Source: Tetracentron sinense
Lineage: Eukaryota; Streptophyta; Magnoliopsida; Trochodendrales; Trochodendraceae
Length of the DNA: 64,000 nucleotides
NCBI GenBank assembly: GCA_015143295.1
Contig: CM026570.1
Location: 29,084,445 to 29,148,444 of the forward strand
Reading direction: 5' to 3'
Each line of letters opens with the position of its first letter. The stretch's first letter is position 1. Below the pieces are notes generated by a model. That model did no database searches. It was not told where the DNA came from and saw only the letters and a program-made list of their open reading frames with translations. Both the position numbers and the translations under genes were made by a program. Positions 21,883 through 31,434 of the stretch are shown here, piece by piece.

Positions 21883-23888
21883 TGTTAGCCTCAAGGTTAC
21901 AACTCTTAGTATCCTAAATTATTTTGATGATAACACAATAATGAAATGACTTTTTTTTTTTTTTGGGTCAGGGCCTCAATGGGCCAAATTAGCTCTTGGG
22001 CAATGAAAAGGGTCTCTTTGGGCCAAATTCAAAATGACAGTCTTGATCATGCCTATGGTCTTGCCAAAGGATTCACGGGTCTTCAAAATTGCCTCTATGA
22101 GCTTGAAAAGTGGATAATGGTGATCTTGGCTTTGGTCTTGCAAAATGAGTCACATGTCCTTATAAAAGCCTCTATCGGCAAAAATAAAATAAAATTTGGC
22201 CCACTCTCTCTCTCCTTTTTAAAAAATAAAATAAAAAACACAATCAATAAGATTTTTGTTTTGGCCACATCCTTAGAGGTTGTATCTAACCCCCCTTCTG
22301 CCATCTTCAAAACACACCCTTGTCTTTCATCATCTGCATGCACACATCTCTCTAACCTCCAACTTCGCAACATCCCCTATTCCACTCTTCACAATGCGGA
22401 AGCCCCCATCTCTTTGCAGCTGATCCATTACACAACCCAACAGGTTTTCACAAATCTGAATTGTGTCTACTAATACAATAAGAGTCCCACTGGATTGGTT
22501 CAGCAAGGGGTTATCTCAACTTAAGGATCCCCAAGGGATGCAGTGAAATGGCGACTTCTAGATGTGCTAGCTTTGTCACAAGTCTTATAACTGAACTCAC
22601 TTTGAAGATAAATAAGGTAGATGCACTAAGTGACAAAGATAAAATACAAAAGGGATTTTTTTTTTCTTTTGAGGAGAAGTTGTAAGTTCCTCAAATTCCC
22701 GGTTGTCTGAATAGAGTTTTGAGACTTGACAACCTTTGCATTGAACTGTGGAAAAGCTATAGATATGGTTTCATATATCAAGATGAGAGGACGGTATGAA
22801 AAAGATGTTGTGAGGACACGTACAAGACCAAAGAAAGAGAAGGATGACTCAAACTGGACGGGTGGCCTTGCGGCCACCCGCCGAAAAACAGTAATCAAGC
22901 AAATATCAAAACAAACAGCGGATCATCTGCTCCAAAACCATGAAGAGAAATTGATATTATTGAATTCTCAAGATGAAATGACTCTTGATATACTGATATT
23001 TCCATTGAGTGTGTAAAATTTCAGTGAAATAGTCCATACAGATCAAATTTCAAGATATGAAGAATTGAAGAGCTTAAGTCATCAAGGTCAAAGTTCAAAT
23101 GCTAGTTCTTCCAAAAAGCTTCAAAAGCTCAAGACAATGCATGAAGATCCATCAAGAGCGAAGCTTCTTAAAATCAAGATTGAAGATCATCTTTCATGAA
23201 GACTAGTGTCTAAGTTAAAGTGTCTAAGACCTTGTAAAAGTCATCAAGACATTGGAAAAGAATTGCTCAAAGATTACCTAGATAGACCCGAGATGACCTA
23301 GTATAATTTGGACATCATTCAGGCCCTAAAATGATTAAAATATTGATAGGAAAATGAAGCACTAGCTTCTGTGTCCACTCATCGACGACTCAAACCCAAA
23401 TTACACTCACTCGTCGACGAGTGCCAGCGGGAAAAATCTTCAACGGCTAGTTTTAAAAGGCTAGTTCGCATTCAATGCTATCCCCAACGGCCATATTGAT
23501 TGTCCAACTATAAATAGAGTTGATTTATGATAAAAATACAACATTCTAAGGATTTCAATCACTGTTCTATTGCTCATTCATCACTCACTAACTTCCAGCA
23601 ATCAATACTTTATTTTTTCATTGAATACTTAGAATCCTAATCCTTCTTTCCTTGAGCATTCAATTCCAATCAGTCTTGAGAGATCGTAAGTCTTGCATTC
23701 AATTCTTATCTAGCTCAAATTAGGAGCTTTCAATTCGGATTTCAAATCCACAAATTTCTGTATTTATTGAAAGTCAAGAATCAGGGATTCTTATACCCTA
23801 TCACGAAGAGTGTCTTCTTTGTATCCAAGAGAGAGTCTCTCTTGAAGAGGTTATTCCTTAGCCTGTTAAAAGGAGTGCTAGTAGTCTG
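21883..23888 (+). mobile_element. SIRE-like copia element 1, 5' LTR (interrupted, 3' end lost)
   Basis: It starts TGTTAGCCTCAAGGTTAC, as does the 3' LTR at 43101, and the two align through most of their length once the insertion at 21952-22972 is left out. It contains the palindrome ACTCGTCGACGAGT near 23410. It ends abruptly near 23888, where RNase H sequence follows, so a deletion has removed the LTR end and almost all of gag-pol. Confidence 0.8.
21952..22972 (-). mobile_element. Poly(A)-tailed retroposed insertion, identity unknown
   Basis: The insertion is flanked by an 11-bp direct repeat, ATGAAATGACT at 21941-21951 and 22973-22983. A run of T at 21951-21964 is the poly(A) tail of a minus-strand copy. 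These are the marks of LINE-driven retroposition. About 1.0 kb of sequence shows no recognisable reverse transcriptase or SINE box. It could be a processed transcript or an unknown non-autonomous element. Confidence 0.65.
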
Positions 23889-23936
23889 TTATATCTAACT
23901 GCTAGTAGGCTTGATATTATGTTTAGTGTGTGTATG
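23889..23936 (+). pseudogene. SIRE-like element 1 RNase H, first codons
   Basis: The frame reads SLLYLTASRLDIMFSV, the RT to RNase H junction of copia Pol with RPDI changed to RLDI. It continues at 39541 after the Tekay composite is left out. Confidence 0.8.
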
Positions 23937-24148
23937 TGTAGCACCCCGGACTTTTTCATCGTTAATGAATAGCACCTTCATAGCTAATTGGCCATTTTTG
24001 TAGTCTAATTAATAAATAAGGGATAAATCGGAAATTCCGAAATGTCAGAAATGTTTGTTTTCGAAAGACGGATCCAATGCAAGTTGAATCGTCGAAATCC
24101 GACGAGCGAGTCAAAAGATATGGTCAAAATAGTCCAGACATACGGAGC

Positions 24149-24336
24149 ACCGATCGCTCGGTCCAGTCAGCGATCAATCGGTCCATAACCGATCGATCGG
24201 TAGCTATCGCACGGTCAAAAATTTTGTATGGGGAAATTTTCTAGAGAGTGAGTTTTTGACCGGTCGATCGGTCATAAACACCGATCGCTCGGTAGGCAAC
24301 CGATCGATCGGTCATAACCACCGATCGCTCGGTCTT
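24149..24336 (+). repeat. Palindrome array ACCGATCG(A/C)TCGGT in LTR1
   Basis: Three copies of ACCGATCGCTCGGT, two of the perfect palindrome ACCGATCGATCGGT and several variants occur within 190 bp, upstream of the presumed promoter. Equivalent arrays are in LTR2 (31645-31830) and LTR3 (37450-37637). Confidence 0.85.
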
Positions 24337-24667
24337 CGGGTTTTTGCAGAAATTTCAGTAAGGGCGTTTTCGTCTCTTGGGTGTTAAACCCTTACCCATA
24401 AGGGTTTGCTCGACCCTTTGAGCCCTCATTCACAACCCTTAGACATTTTGAGAGCTAGAGAGTGAGAAGAAGAGGGTTTTGACCTAGGGTTTCCATTGAG
24501 GAAGAAATCAAAGGGGTAGACCATCCTAGGTCATCCTCAAACTTGGATTTGCTTCAAGTTCAAGGCTTGGATTCTCCAAATCCAACCTCAAGCTCATGTG
24601 GAGTACCTCTTCCAAGCTAGGGCAGCGTTTCTACATCATCCTCAAGGATTTTCTTTCCCTTTTCAAG

Positions 24668-25869
24668 GTTAGTACACTCTTCCGAGTTACTTTGGTAATA
24701 ACCTAGGATTTTTCTAAGAAAATATGTGTTGGATCTTCCCCATTGCTCCCTTGTGTTGGTATATGCTAAATCCCTAAAACATAAACAAGATAATACAAAC
24801 AAATGGTGGAATGTATGAATGGATGAGGAGTGGAGGCGATTGGATGCCATGTTGTGATGTGTTGAATGATGGGAAAAATGGTGGAAGGGCATATTACGCA
24901 TAATGAACACACCCCAAGTGTTTGATGAAATGTTCAAATGAGAAAATATGAAATAACTAAAGGTAAAAAGGTTGAATACCACATGTTTGATAGAATGTAT
25001 GAATAAACTAAGATTTGAAAGCATGAGTCACATAAATGTTCCCCATTTGGCAAGTTGTATGCATGTGTTTATTTCGCTTCTTAAATTCTCATGTGAGTTG
25101 GGAATTGTTAAAATGCTATATGTCAGCATGATTTCACGATTGCTATGCACGAGCACATATGTAGATGGAGGATATTGTCAAGGAGGTTGGTAGCCCAGGA
25201 TTATGCGGGTGCTAACCTCTGGCTCATAAGAAACGTATTGCATTGTCAAGGGGGTTGGTAGCCCAGGGATCATGCGGGTGCTAACCCCTGGCTCATAAGA
25301 AAGGACTCGAAAACGTTGCACTGTCAAGGAGGTTGGTAGCCCCGGTTAAGGGTGCTAACCTCTGGCTCATAAGAAAGGAAATGGTATTGTCAAGGAGGTT
25401 GGTAGCCCCGGTTAAGGGAGCTAACCTCTGGCTCATAAGTAAGGTATCGTACTGTCAAGGAGGCTGGTAGCCCAGGGATGTGCGGGTGCTAGCCTCTGGC
25501 TCATAAGAAGTGTATTGTACTGTCAAGGGGGTTGGTAGCCCAGGGATGTGCGGGTGCTAACCCCTGGCTCATAAGAAAGGTATTGTACTGTCAAGGAGGT
25601 TGGTAGCCCAGGGATATGCGGGTGCTAACCTCTGGCTCATAAGAAATATTGAAAGGACAACTCAAAGAGGAATTGTATGATGCATGGACATGTTTTAGTT
25701 TCATAATAATTATGACTTGATAAAATGTTTATGTATGAGGTTGCTAGAAATGATTATGAACTATACTCCTCCCATTGCTTGTATATGATGTTGTTCGTTA
25801 TTACCATTGTTAGTTAGGGGCTTGTACTCGCTGAGTATTCCATGCTCAGCCGTACTTTCATGTCGGCAG
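24668..25869 (+). other. Putative LTR leader intron (LTR1)
   Basis: The donor-like TTTCAAG|GTTAGTACAC is at 24668 and the acceptor-like TTTCATGTCGGCAG|GT ends at 25869, a span of 1202 bp. The same donor recurs at 37979, 51594 (plus) and at 56607, 49039 and 12781 (minus). In LTR3 the acceptor CAG is changed to CAA. Confidence 0.45.
25174..25646 (+). repeat. 67-bp tandem hairpin array in LTR1 (7 units)
   Basis: Each unit carries GAGGTTGGTAGCC...GGGTGCTAACCTC followed by TGGCTCATAAG and a spacer. The outer stem exists in three versions that stay paired: GAGGTT/AACCTC, GGGGTT/AACCCC and GAGGCT/AGCCTC. Inner pairs AGC/GCT and CC/GG add to the stem. Unit starts are near 25176, 25244, 25322, 25389, 25453, 25521 and 25589. 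Confidence 0.9.
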
Positions 25870-26015
25870 GTACCCGAGTCCCTCTCGACATTTGTGATCC
25901 GGGTCCTTGGATAGAGGAGGACTATGGCGAGGAGGAACCTTATGAGGATCTAGTAGTCGAGCCTCAGGCGGAGGCGAGAGACTTAGACCATTGGCCCCAC
26001 GGGGGTGACTATTGA
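25842..26015 (+). CDS. LTR micro-ORF, acidic 57-aa peptide (LTR1 copy)
   Basis: An ATG in the loop of the GCTGAG-N9-CTCAGC hairpin opens MLSRTFMSAGTRVPLD and the frame passes DPGPWIEEDYGEEEPYEDL to end RDLDHWPHGGDY, TGA 26013-26015. The part after the acceptor-like AG is 146 nt, identical in length to the LTR3 and element E copies. Differences from other subfamilies are multiples of three. The peptide is strongly acidic with no membrane segment. It would act either as a leader ORF ahead of gag or as a small exon product. Its function is unknown. Confidence 0.6.
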   Translation: MLSRTFMSAGTRVPLDICDPGPWIEEDYGEEEPYEDLVVEPQAEARDLDHWPHGGDY

Positions 26016-26302
26016 GCGAGACAGAGTTGTATTTTGTCTTTTGTATTTTGTTAGGTGGGCCTGTCCACCTTAGGCTTAGACGTGTTGTACATATGTTAAA
26101 CTTGGAATACTGTTTTGGAACTTTAGAAGAAAAAAAAAGAGTTGGTTGCGCTTCCGCATTTTATGTTTAGCTTCCGCGCTCTGATTATCATTGTATTAGT
26201 ATTATATTTTGCCTTGTTCATTACAGGATGGTTTGGCAGGTTTGTATAGTCCATCTAAAGTATCCCTAAACTCCTAGGGGGTATTTTGGGGCGTGACAGA
26301 GG

Positions 26303-26315
26303 TGGTATCAAAGCC
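26303..26315 (+). promoter_or_regulatory. Primer binding site, initiator tRNA-Met
   Basis: TGGTATCAAAGCC starts four bases after the LTR end. It matches the usual plant initiator-Met primer site TGGTATCAGAGC except for one A in place of G. Confidence 0.85.
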
Positions 26316-26610
26316 TAGGCGTTAGAGTCCTTAGGGTCACTAGAACTGATACTATGATTGAACAAGGTCTTAGACCATTAAGAGGAGTCGTATTCCAAGT
26401 ATAGACTAATAACTTAGTCTTAGTCCATAACCGGTTGGAAAGCCAAACCGCACTTAGTAACCTACGTTAGAACACGAACGTATGCTTGTTGTTGCTGTGT
26501 ACACCTTGAATGAATTGTCATATGCTCAATAAATGATAGGGATGCTAAAATTGTTATTAAATATTGTGCAATTATTGAATTGTTGCTAAACACGTATCCA
26601 AGTTAGACTC

Positions 26611-27877
26611 ATGTGGTACTGTCGTTCTCAGGATCACATCATGAGACGCGGTGCTCGGGGTCGCGGATACAATACGAGGGGAAATGAAAGTGATGCCCCT
26701 TCCGGTGACGAGCAACCCGATTTTGCCCAAGCTTTTGCATCTATAGCCGAGACTTTGGCTATGTTAGCAGCAAGGCCGGTTGCTGTTACTCCTTCTACAC
26801 CTCCGCCACCTCCGGCACACCATGCTTCAGGATTGGAGGCATTTAGGAGATTACGTCCTCCTACTTTTTTTGGTACTACTGACCCCATGGTCGCCGAGGC
26901 ATGGGTGATGCAATTGGAAAAGATTTTTAAAGCGCTCCACTGCATGGATGAACAGAGAGTGGACTGGGCCACCTTCGTGATGGAAGGTGCGGCCGAGCAT
27001 TGGTGGAGAGCCGCACAGAGACAGAGGGAGTCCACCAGGGCGGGGGAGCCGTGGACATGGCCGGAATTTTTGGATGTCTTCTATAAGCAGTATTTTCCAG
27101 TAGCTGTCAAAGAACAGAAGGAGATTGAATTCATGACTCTTGAACAAGGAGAGTTGAGTGTGGCCGATTATGAGGCTACCTTCGTGGAGTTATCGAGATT
27201 CGCACCTCACCTAATTGCATCAGAGCATATGCGAGTCAGGAAATTTGAGCGGGGATTGAAACCCTCCATTAGAGACAGGGTCTCGATGTTCCAGGTGGCT
27301 ACCTGGGGAGAGGTTGTGAGCAATGCGAAGCTTGCCGAGAAGAATTCGGAAGAATTCTTCAAGAGAAGGGATATGACTCGAGGCCAGTCGAGTAGTTCGG
27401 GGTCGGCAGAGAAGAGGGTTAGGACAGCCCCATATCAGGCATCCAGGCTGATACGGTCACAGAGGCCTCCCTTGACATCACAGACATCTCGGCCTACCAC
27501 TACACCAGTACCTCGTCCCACATTTTCGCAGGCCACCCGATATGTTCCACTTGCATCCTCATTAGAATTTGAGGAGTGCTCCTATTGTGGCCGGAGACAC
27601 AGGATTGGCGAATGTCGGAGGATTTCAGGTGGGTGCTTTCACTGTGGGGTTGTGAATCACATGGTCAGGGATTGCCCTCGCAGGCAGCTACAGCCTATCC
27701 AGCCCCAGGGGAGTAGGCCACCAGTTTGACAGGATTCCCAGCCGGGATCCTCACAGGCTTCTGCGTCTAGGTCTGCACGACCCACACCGTCCACTCCACC
27801 GCCTCGTAGGGCAACCCAGGGTTAGGTTTTTGCCTTATCGGAACGGGATGCACGTGCATCTGACGATGTCGTGCAAG
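26611..27877 (+). pseudogene. gag: Tekay gag, composite copy 1
   Basis: The frame opens at ATG 26611, with a second ATG at 26641 that better suits the basic start MRRGARGRGYNTRG. It encodes the retrotransposon Gag domain (WVMQLEKIF..., W..AAQRQRE, F...Y.P...K..K..EF..L.QG..SV..Y) over residues 90-240. A serine- and proline-rich linker follows, and a CCHC knuckle [14 protein letters not shown] at about residue 345. TGA at 27727-27729 replaces an Arg codon and TAG at 27823-27825 a Gln codon, judged against element E. The exon-like region ends at the donor CAAG|GTACGC. Gag would package the RNA in cytoplasmic particles, but this copy is broken. Confidence 0.9.
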
Positions 27878-28013
27878 GTACGCTATCATGCTAAAGTTTC
27901 AAGTTGTAATTGGCTGTTATTATGTAATGTGATTGCTTATATGTATGACATGCTACCTATACTTATGTGTTATTGCGTGAAATCTATTAACGTGAATTTA
28001 ATTAATCACACAG
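27878..28013 (+). other. Putative gag-pro intron (copy 1, 136 bp)
   Basis: GTACGC opens and AATCACACAG closes the segment. Without it the frame reads [15 protein letters not shown] and goes straight into the protease. With it, Gag ends six codons later at TAA. The 136 bp are not a multiple of three, so Pol depends on removal. The same segment is in copy 2, element E and, diverged, element A. Confidence 0.7.
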
Positions 28014-31000
28014 GCGCGTTATTAGTGAATGAATGCCTAGCCCGAGTGTTGATCGACACAGGATCCACTCATTCCTTTGTATCGCCTAGCTTTGCGAAAG
28101 GATTTCCAACCAAGTCCAGTCAGTTGAAGCATGAATTAACCATCTCCACACCGCTCGGCAAGTCAGTGGACACGGACCGTATATACAGGGACTGTGTAGT
28201 CCAAGTGGGACAGAATGAGTTGTTAGCCGACCTCATCATCCTGGACTTCCAAGACTTAGATTTCGATGTCATACTTGGTATGGATTGGCTATCGGCTCAC
28301 CATGGACATGTGGCATGTTTCGAGAAGATGGTGAACTTTGAGCCGATGGGAGTTAAGCCATTTCACTTTCGAGGGTTGAGGGAAAGAGACATTGCTCGCC
28401 TCGCAGCTTTGAGCTTAGCAAACCCAGAAGCACAAACTCCTCGGTCATTCCGGTCGTGAGTGAGTTCTTGGATGTATTTCCGGAGGAACTTCCCGGATTG
28501 CCTCTGGATCGGGAGATTGAGTTCGCTATAGAGCTTACTCCAGGCACCGCTCCGATTTCAAGGGCACCATATAGAATGGCCCCAATAGAGCTTGAGGAAT
28601 TAAAGAAGCAAATTGAGGAGTTACAACAACTTGGTTTCATCCAACCAAGTGTGTCACCATGGGGAGCTCCGGTCCTCTTTGTGAAAAAGAAAGACGGGTC
28701 AATGAGAATGTGCATAGATTACCGGCAGTTGAACAAGATAACTATTAAGAATCGTTATCCTTTGCCTCGGATAGACGACTTGTTTGACCAACTGAAGGGA
28801 GCAAGATTTTTCTCCAAGATTGATCTTAGATCGGGGTATCATCAGTTAAAGATCAAGGCGGCAGATGTTCCGAAGTCGGCTTTCAGGACTCGGTATGGGC
28901 ACTACGAGTTCCTTGTCATGCCTTTTGGGCTGACGAATGCACCGGCGGCGTTCATGGATTTGATGAACCGGGTGTTCTGATCGTACTTGGATCGATGTGT
29001 GATTGTGTTCATAGATGATATTTTAGTGTATTCCCAGACACGGGAAGATCACGCACGAGACCTTCGTCTTGCTCTGGAGATATTGAGAGAGCATAGGCTA
29101 TACGCTAAGTTAAGCAAGTGTGAATTTTGGTTGGAGAAGGTGGCGTTCCTAGGCTACGTAGTGTCGGCCGAGGGTATTTCTGTTGACCCGGCAAAGATAG
29201 AGGCAGTTATGATATGGGAGAGACCCAAGAGAGTCACGGAGATACGTAGTTTTCTCGGGTTGGCAGGCTATTATCGGAGATTCGTGGAGGGATTCTCCAG
29301 TTTGGCTGCACCTCTCACTTACCTGACGAGAAAGATTGCTAAGTTTAGTTGGAGCGACAGATGCGAAGCGAGCTTCCAAGAGTTGAAGAAACGCCTCACC
29401 ACGGCCCCCGTCCTTACTGTGCCATCCGGGAGTGGTGGTTTTGTGGTTTACAGTGACGCCTTGCATGTGGGGTTGGGATGTGTACTTATGCAGCACGGCA
29501 AAGTCATTGCTTACGCCTCCAGGCAATTGAAAGAGCATGAGAAGAATTATCCCACTCACTATTTAGAGCTCGCCGCGGTTGTGTTTGCCTTGAAGATTTG
29601 GCGACATTATCTCTATGGGGAACAGTTCGACGTATTTACGGACCATAAAAGCTTGAAGTACCTGTTCTACCAAAAGGAATTGAATTTAAGGCAGAGGAGA
29701 TGGGTAGAGTTTTTGAAAGACTACGAATGTTCCATTCAATATCATCCGGGCAAGGCGAACGTTGTAGCCGATGCTCTTAGCCGGAAGCCCACTGGACTTT
29801 TTGCGCACATGATGCTGAGGGAATGGAGGTTGTTAGAAGATGCATCCAACCTCGACATCAGTTTTAGTCTCCCTACTTTTGGGCCAGTAATGGCTAACAT
29901 CACAGTTAGACCATATATCCTAAGCATGACCAGGGAGTTGCAGGGAATGGATGTCGAGCTACTGTCTTACCGAGACCAGTCAGTTAAAAGTGGCAGCAAG
30001 GATTTTGCGGTGAGGGATGATGGAATTATCACTTTCAAGGGAAGAGTATGTGTCCCAGCCGATGAGAAGCTTAAGTGAGAAATCTTGTACGAGGCTCACC
30101 GGTCCATGTACACCGTTCACCCCGGGGGTACCAAGATGTATAGGGACTTGAAGAAGCACTTTTGGTGGTGGAACATGAAGTGAGAAATAGCTGGGTACGT
30201 GTCCCGATGCTTGGTGTGCCAACAAGTCAAGGCCGAGCACAGGAGACCGGCGGGTCTGTTGCAGTCTCTCCCTATTCCCGAGTGGAAATGGGAACATATC
30301 TCTATGGACTTCATCGTGGGGTTGCCAAAGACAGTTAAAAAGACTGATGCGATATGGGTTGTGGTTGACAGACTCACGAAGTCCGCCCATTTCTTACCGT
30401 ACCGGACTACATTCAACTCAAATTAGTTAGCTGCCTTGTACATCAAAGAGATAGTCCGATTGCACGGAGTGCCAGTGAGCATTGTCTCAGACCGGGATCC
30501 AAGGTTCACATCCAGGTTTTGGAGAAGCTTTCAGGATGCCATGGGTTCCAGACTAGACTTTAGCACGGCCTTCCATCCACAGACGGATGGGCAAACCGAG
30601 CGAGTGAATCAGATTATTGAAGACATGCTCCGTGCATGTATGCTAGACTTCAAGGGAAGTTGGGAGGATCACCTACCTTTGGTGGAATTCACCTACAACA
30701 ATAGTTACCAGGCAAGCATACAGATGGCACCCTTTGAGGCTTTGTACGGAAGAAGTTGTAGATCTCCGTTGTATTGGGATGAAGTGGGAGAAAGAAAATT
30801 TTGGGCCCCGAGTTGATTGAACAAACTGCAGATAGAGTCAAGCTCATCCGGGAAAGGTTGAAGACCGCACAAGACCGACAGAAAAGCTATGCCGACAACC
30901 GAAGGAGGGATCTTGAATATCGAGTTGGTGACTTTTTTTTTGTCAAGATTTCACCAACCAAGGGGGTTATGAGATTCGGGAAAAGAGGCAAGCTTAGCCC

Positions 31001-31342
31001 GAGATATGTGGGTCCATTCGAGATCATTACTCGAGTTGGTGAGGTAGCTTACCGAGTTGCCTTGCCCGCTCACATGGCGGCGATCCACAATGTATTTCAC
31101 ATCTCCATGCTTCGGAAGTATATCCCGGATCCTTCTCATGTCATCGAGCTTGATCTGATAGAGATCCGAGAGGACCTCACCCTAGTTGAACAACCGGTGT
31201 AGATCTTGGATGGGCGAGATCAAGTCTTGCGCAACAAGACCATTCCCTTGGTCTTGGTAAGATGGCAACACCATTGAAGGGAGGAAGCTAGTTGGGAACG
31301 AGAAGCCGAATTATGTGAAAAGTACCCCCATTTATTTGTTTA
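28014..31342 (+). pseudogene. pol: Tekay pol, composite copy 1 (PR-RT-RH-INT-chromodomain)
   Basis: The order is protease with DTGSTHSFV (near 28060), RT with [12 protein letters not shown] and FIDDILVYS, RNase H with [11 protein letters not shown], the integrase zinc region (H..H, CLVCQQVK), the DDE core (SMDFIVGLP, VSDRDPRF, HPQTDGQTERVNQ), GPFEII and the chromodomain-like tail. Stops lie at 28978-28980, 30076-30078, 30181-30183, 30424-30426, 31200-31202 and 31275-31277. One-base deletions near 28434 and 30797 shift the frame relative to copy 2. The first four stops are shared with copy 2. It is inactive. Confidence 0.93.
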
Positions 31343-31421
31343 AGGCCTTGACATTCCCTTGTATTTTGTTATAGTTTTACGCATGTATGTATCGTCCAAA
31401 TTTCGGGGACGAAATTTTTGT

Positions 31422-31434
31422 AAGGGGGGGAGAA
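31422..31434 (+). promoter_or_regulatory. Polypurine tract, copy 1
   Basis: AAGGGGGGGAGAA precedes the LTR start TGTAG at 31435 without a gap. Confidence 0.85.

Larger units (their letters stand above)
23937..26298 (+). mobile_element. LTR1 of composite F (5' LTR)
   Basis: It runs from TGTAGCACCCCGG to GGGGCGTGACA (2362 bp). Inside are palindromes (24149-24336), a donor-like site (24668), seven hairpin units (25174-25646), the ATG hairpin (25830-25850), an acceptor-like site (25869), the micro-ORF and a second hairpin (26053-26070). The tRNA primer site follows four bases after the end. Confidence 0.95.

Noticed and set aside
21946-22473. A 175-codon frame on the plus strand as a gene
   Set aside because: It starts in the poly(T) of the retroposed insertion and shows no recognisable domain.
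25174-25646. Regular repeats resembling a CRISPR array
   Set aside because: Units are joined without unique spacers of constant length, there are no cas genes, and the setting is a plant retrotransposon LTR.
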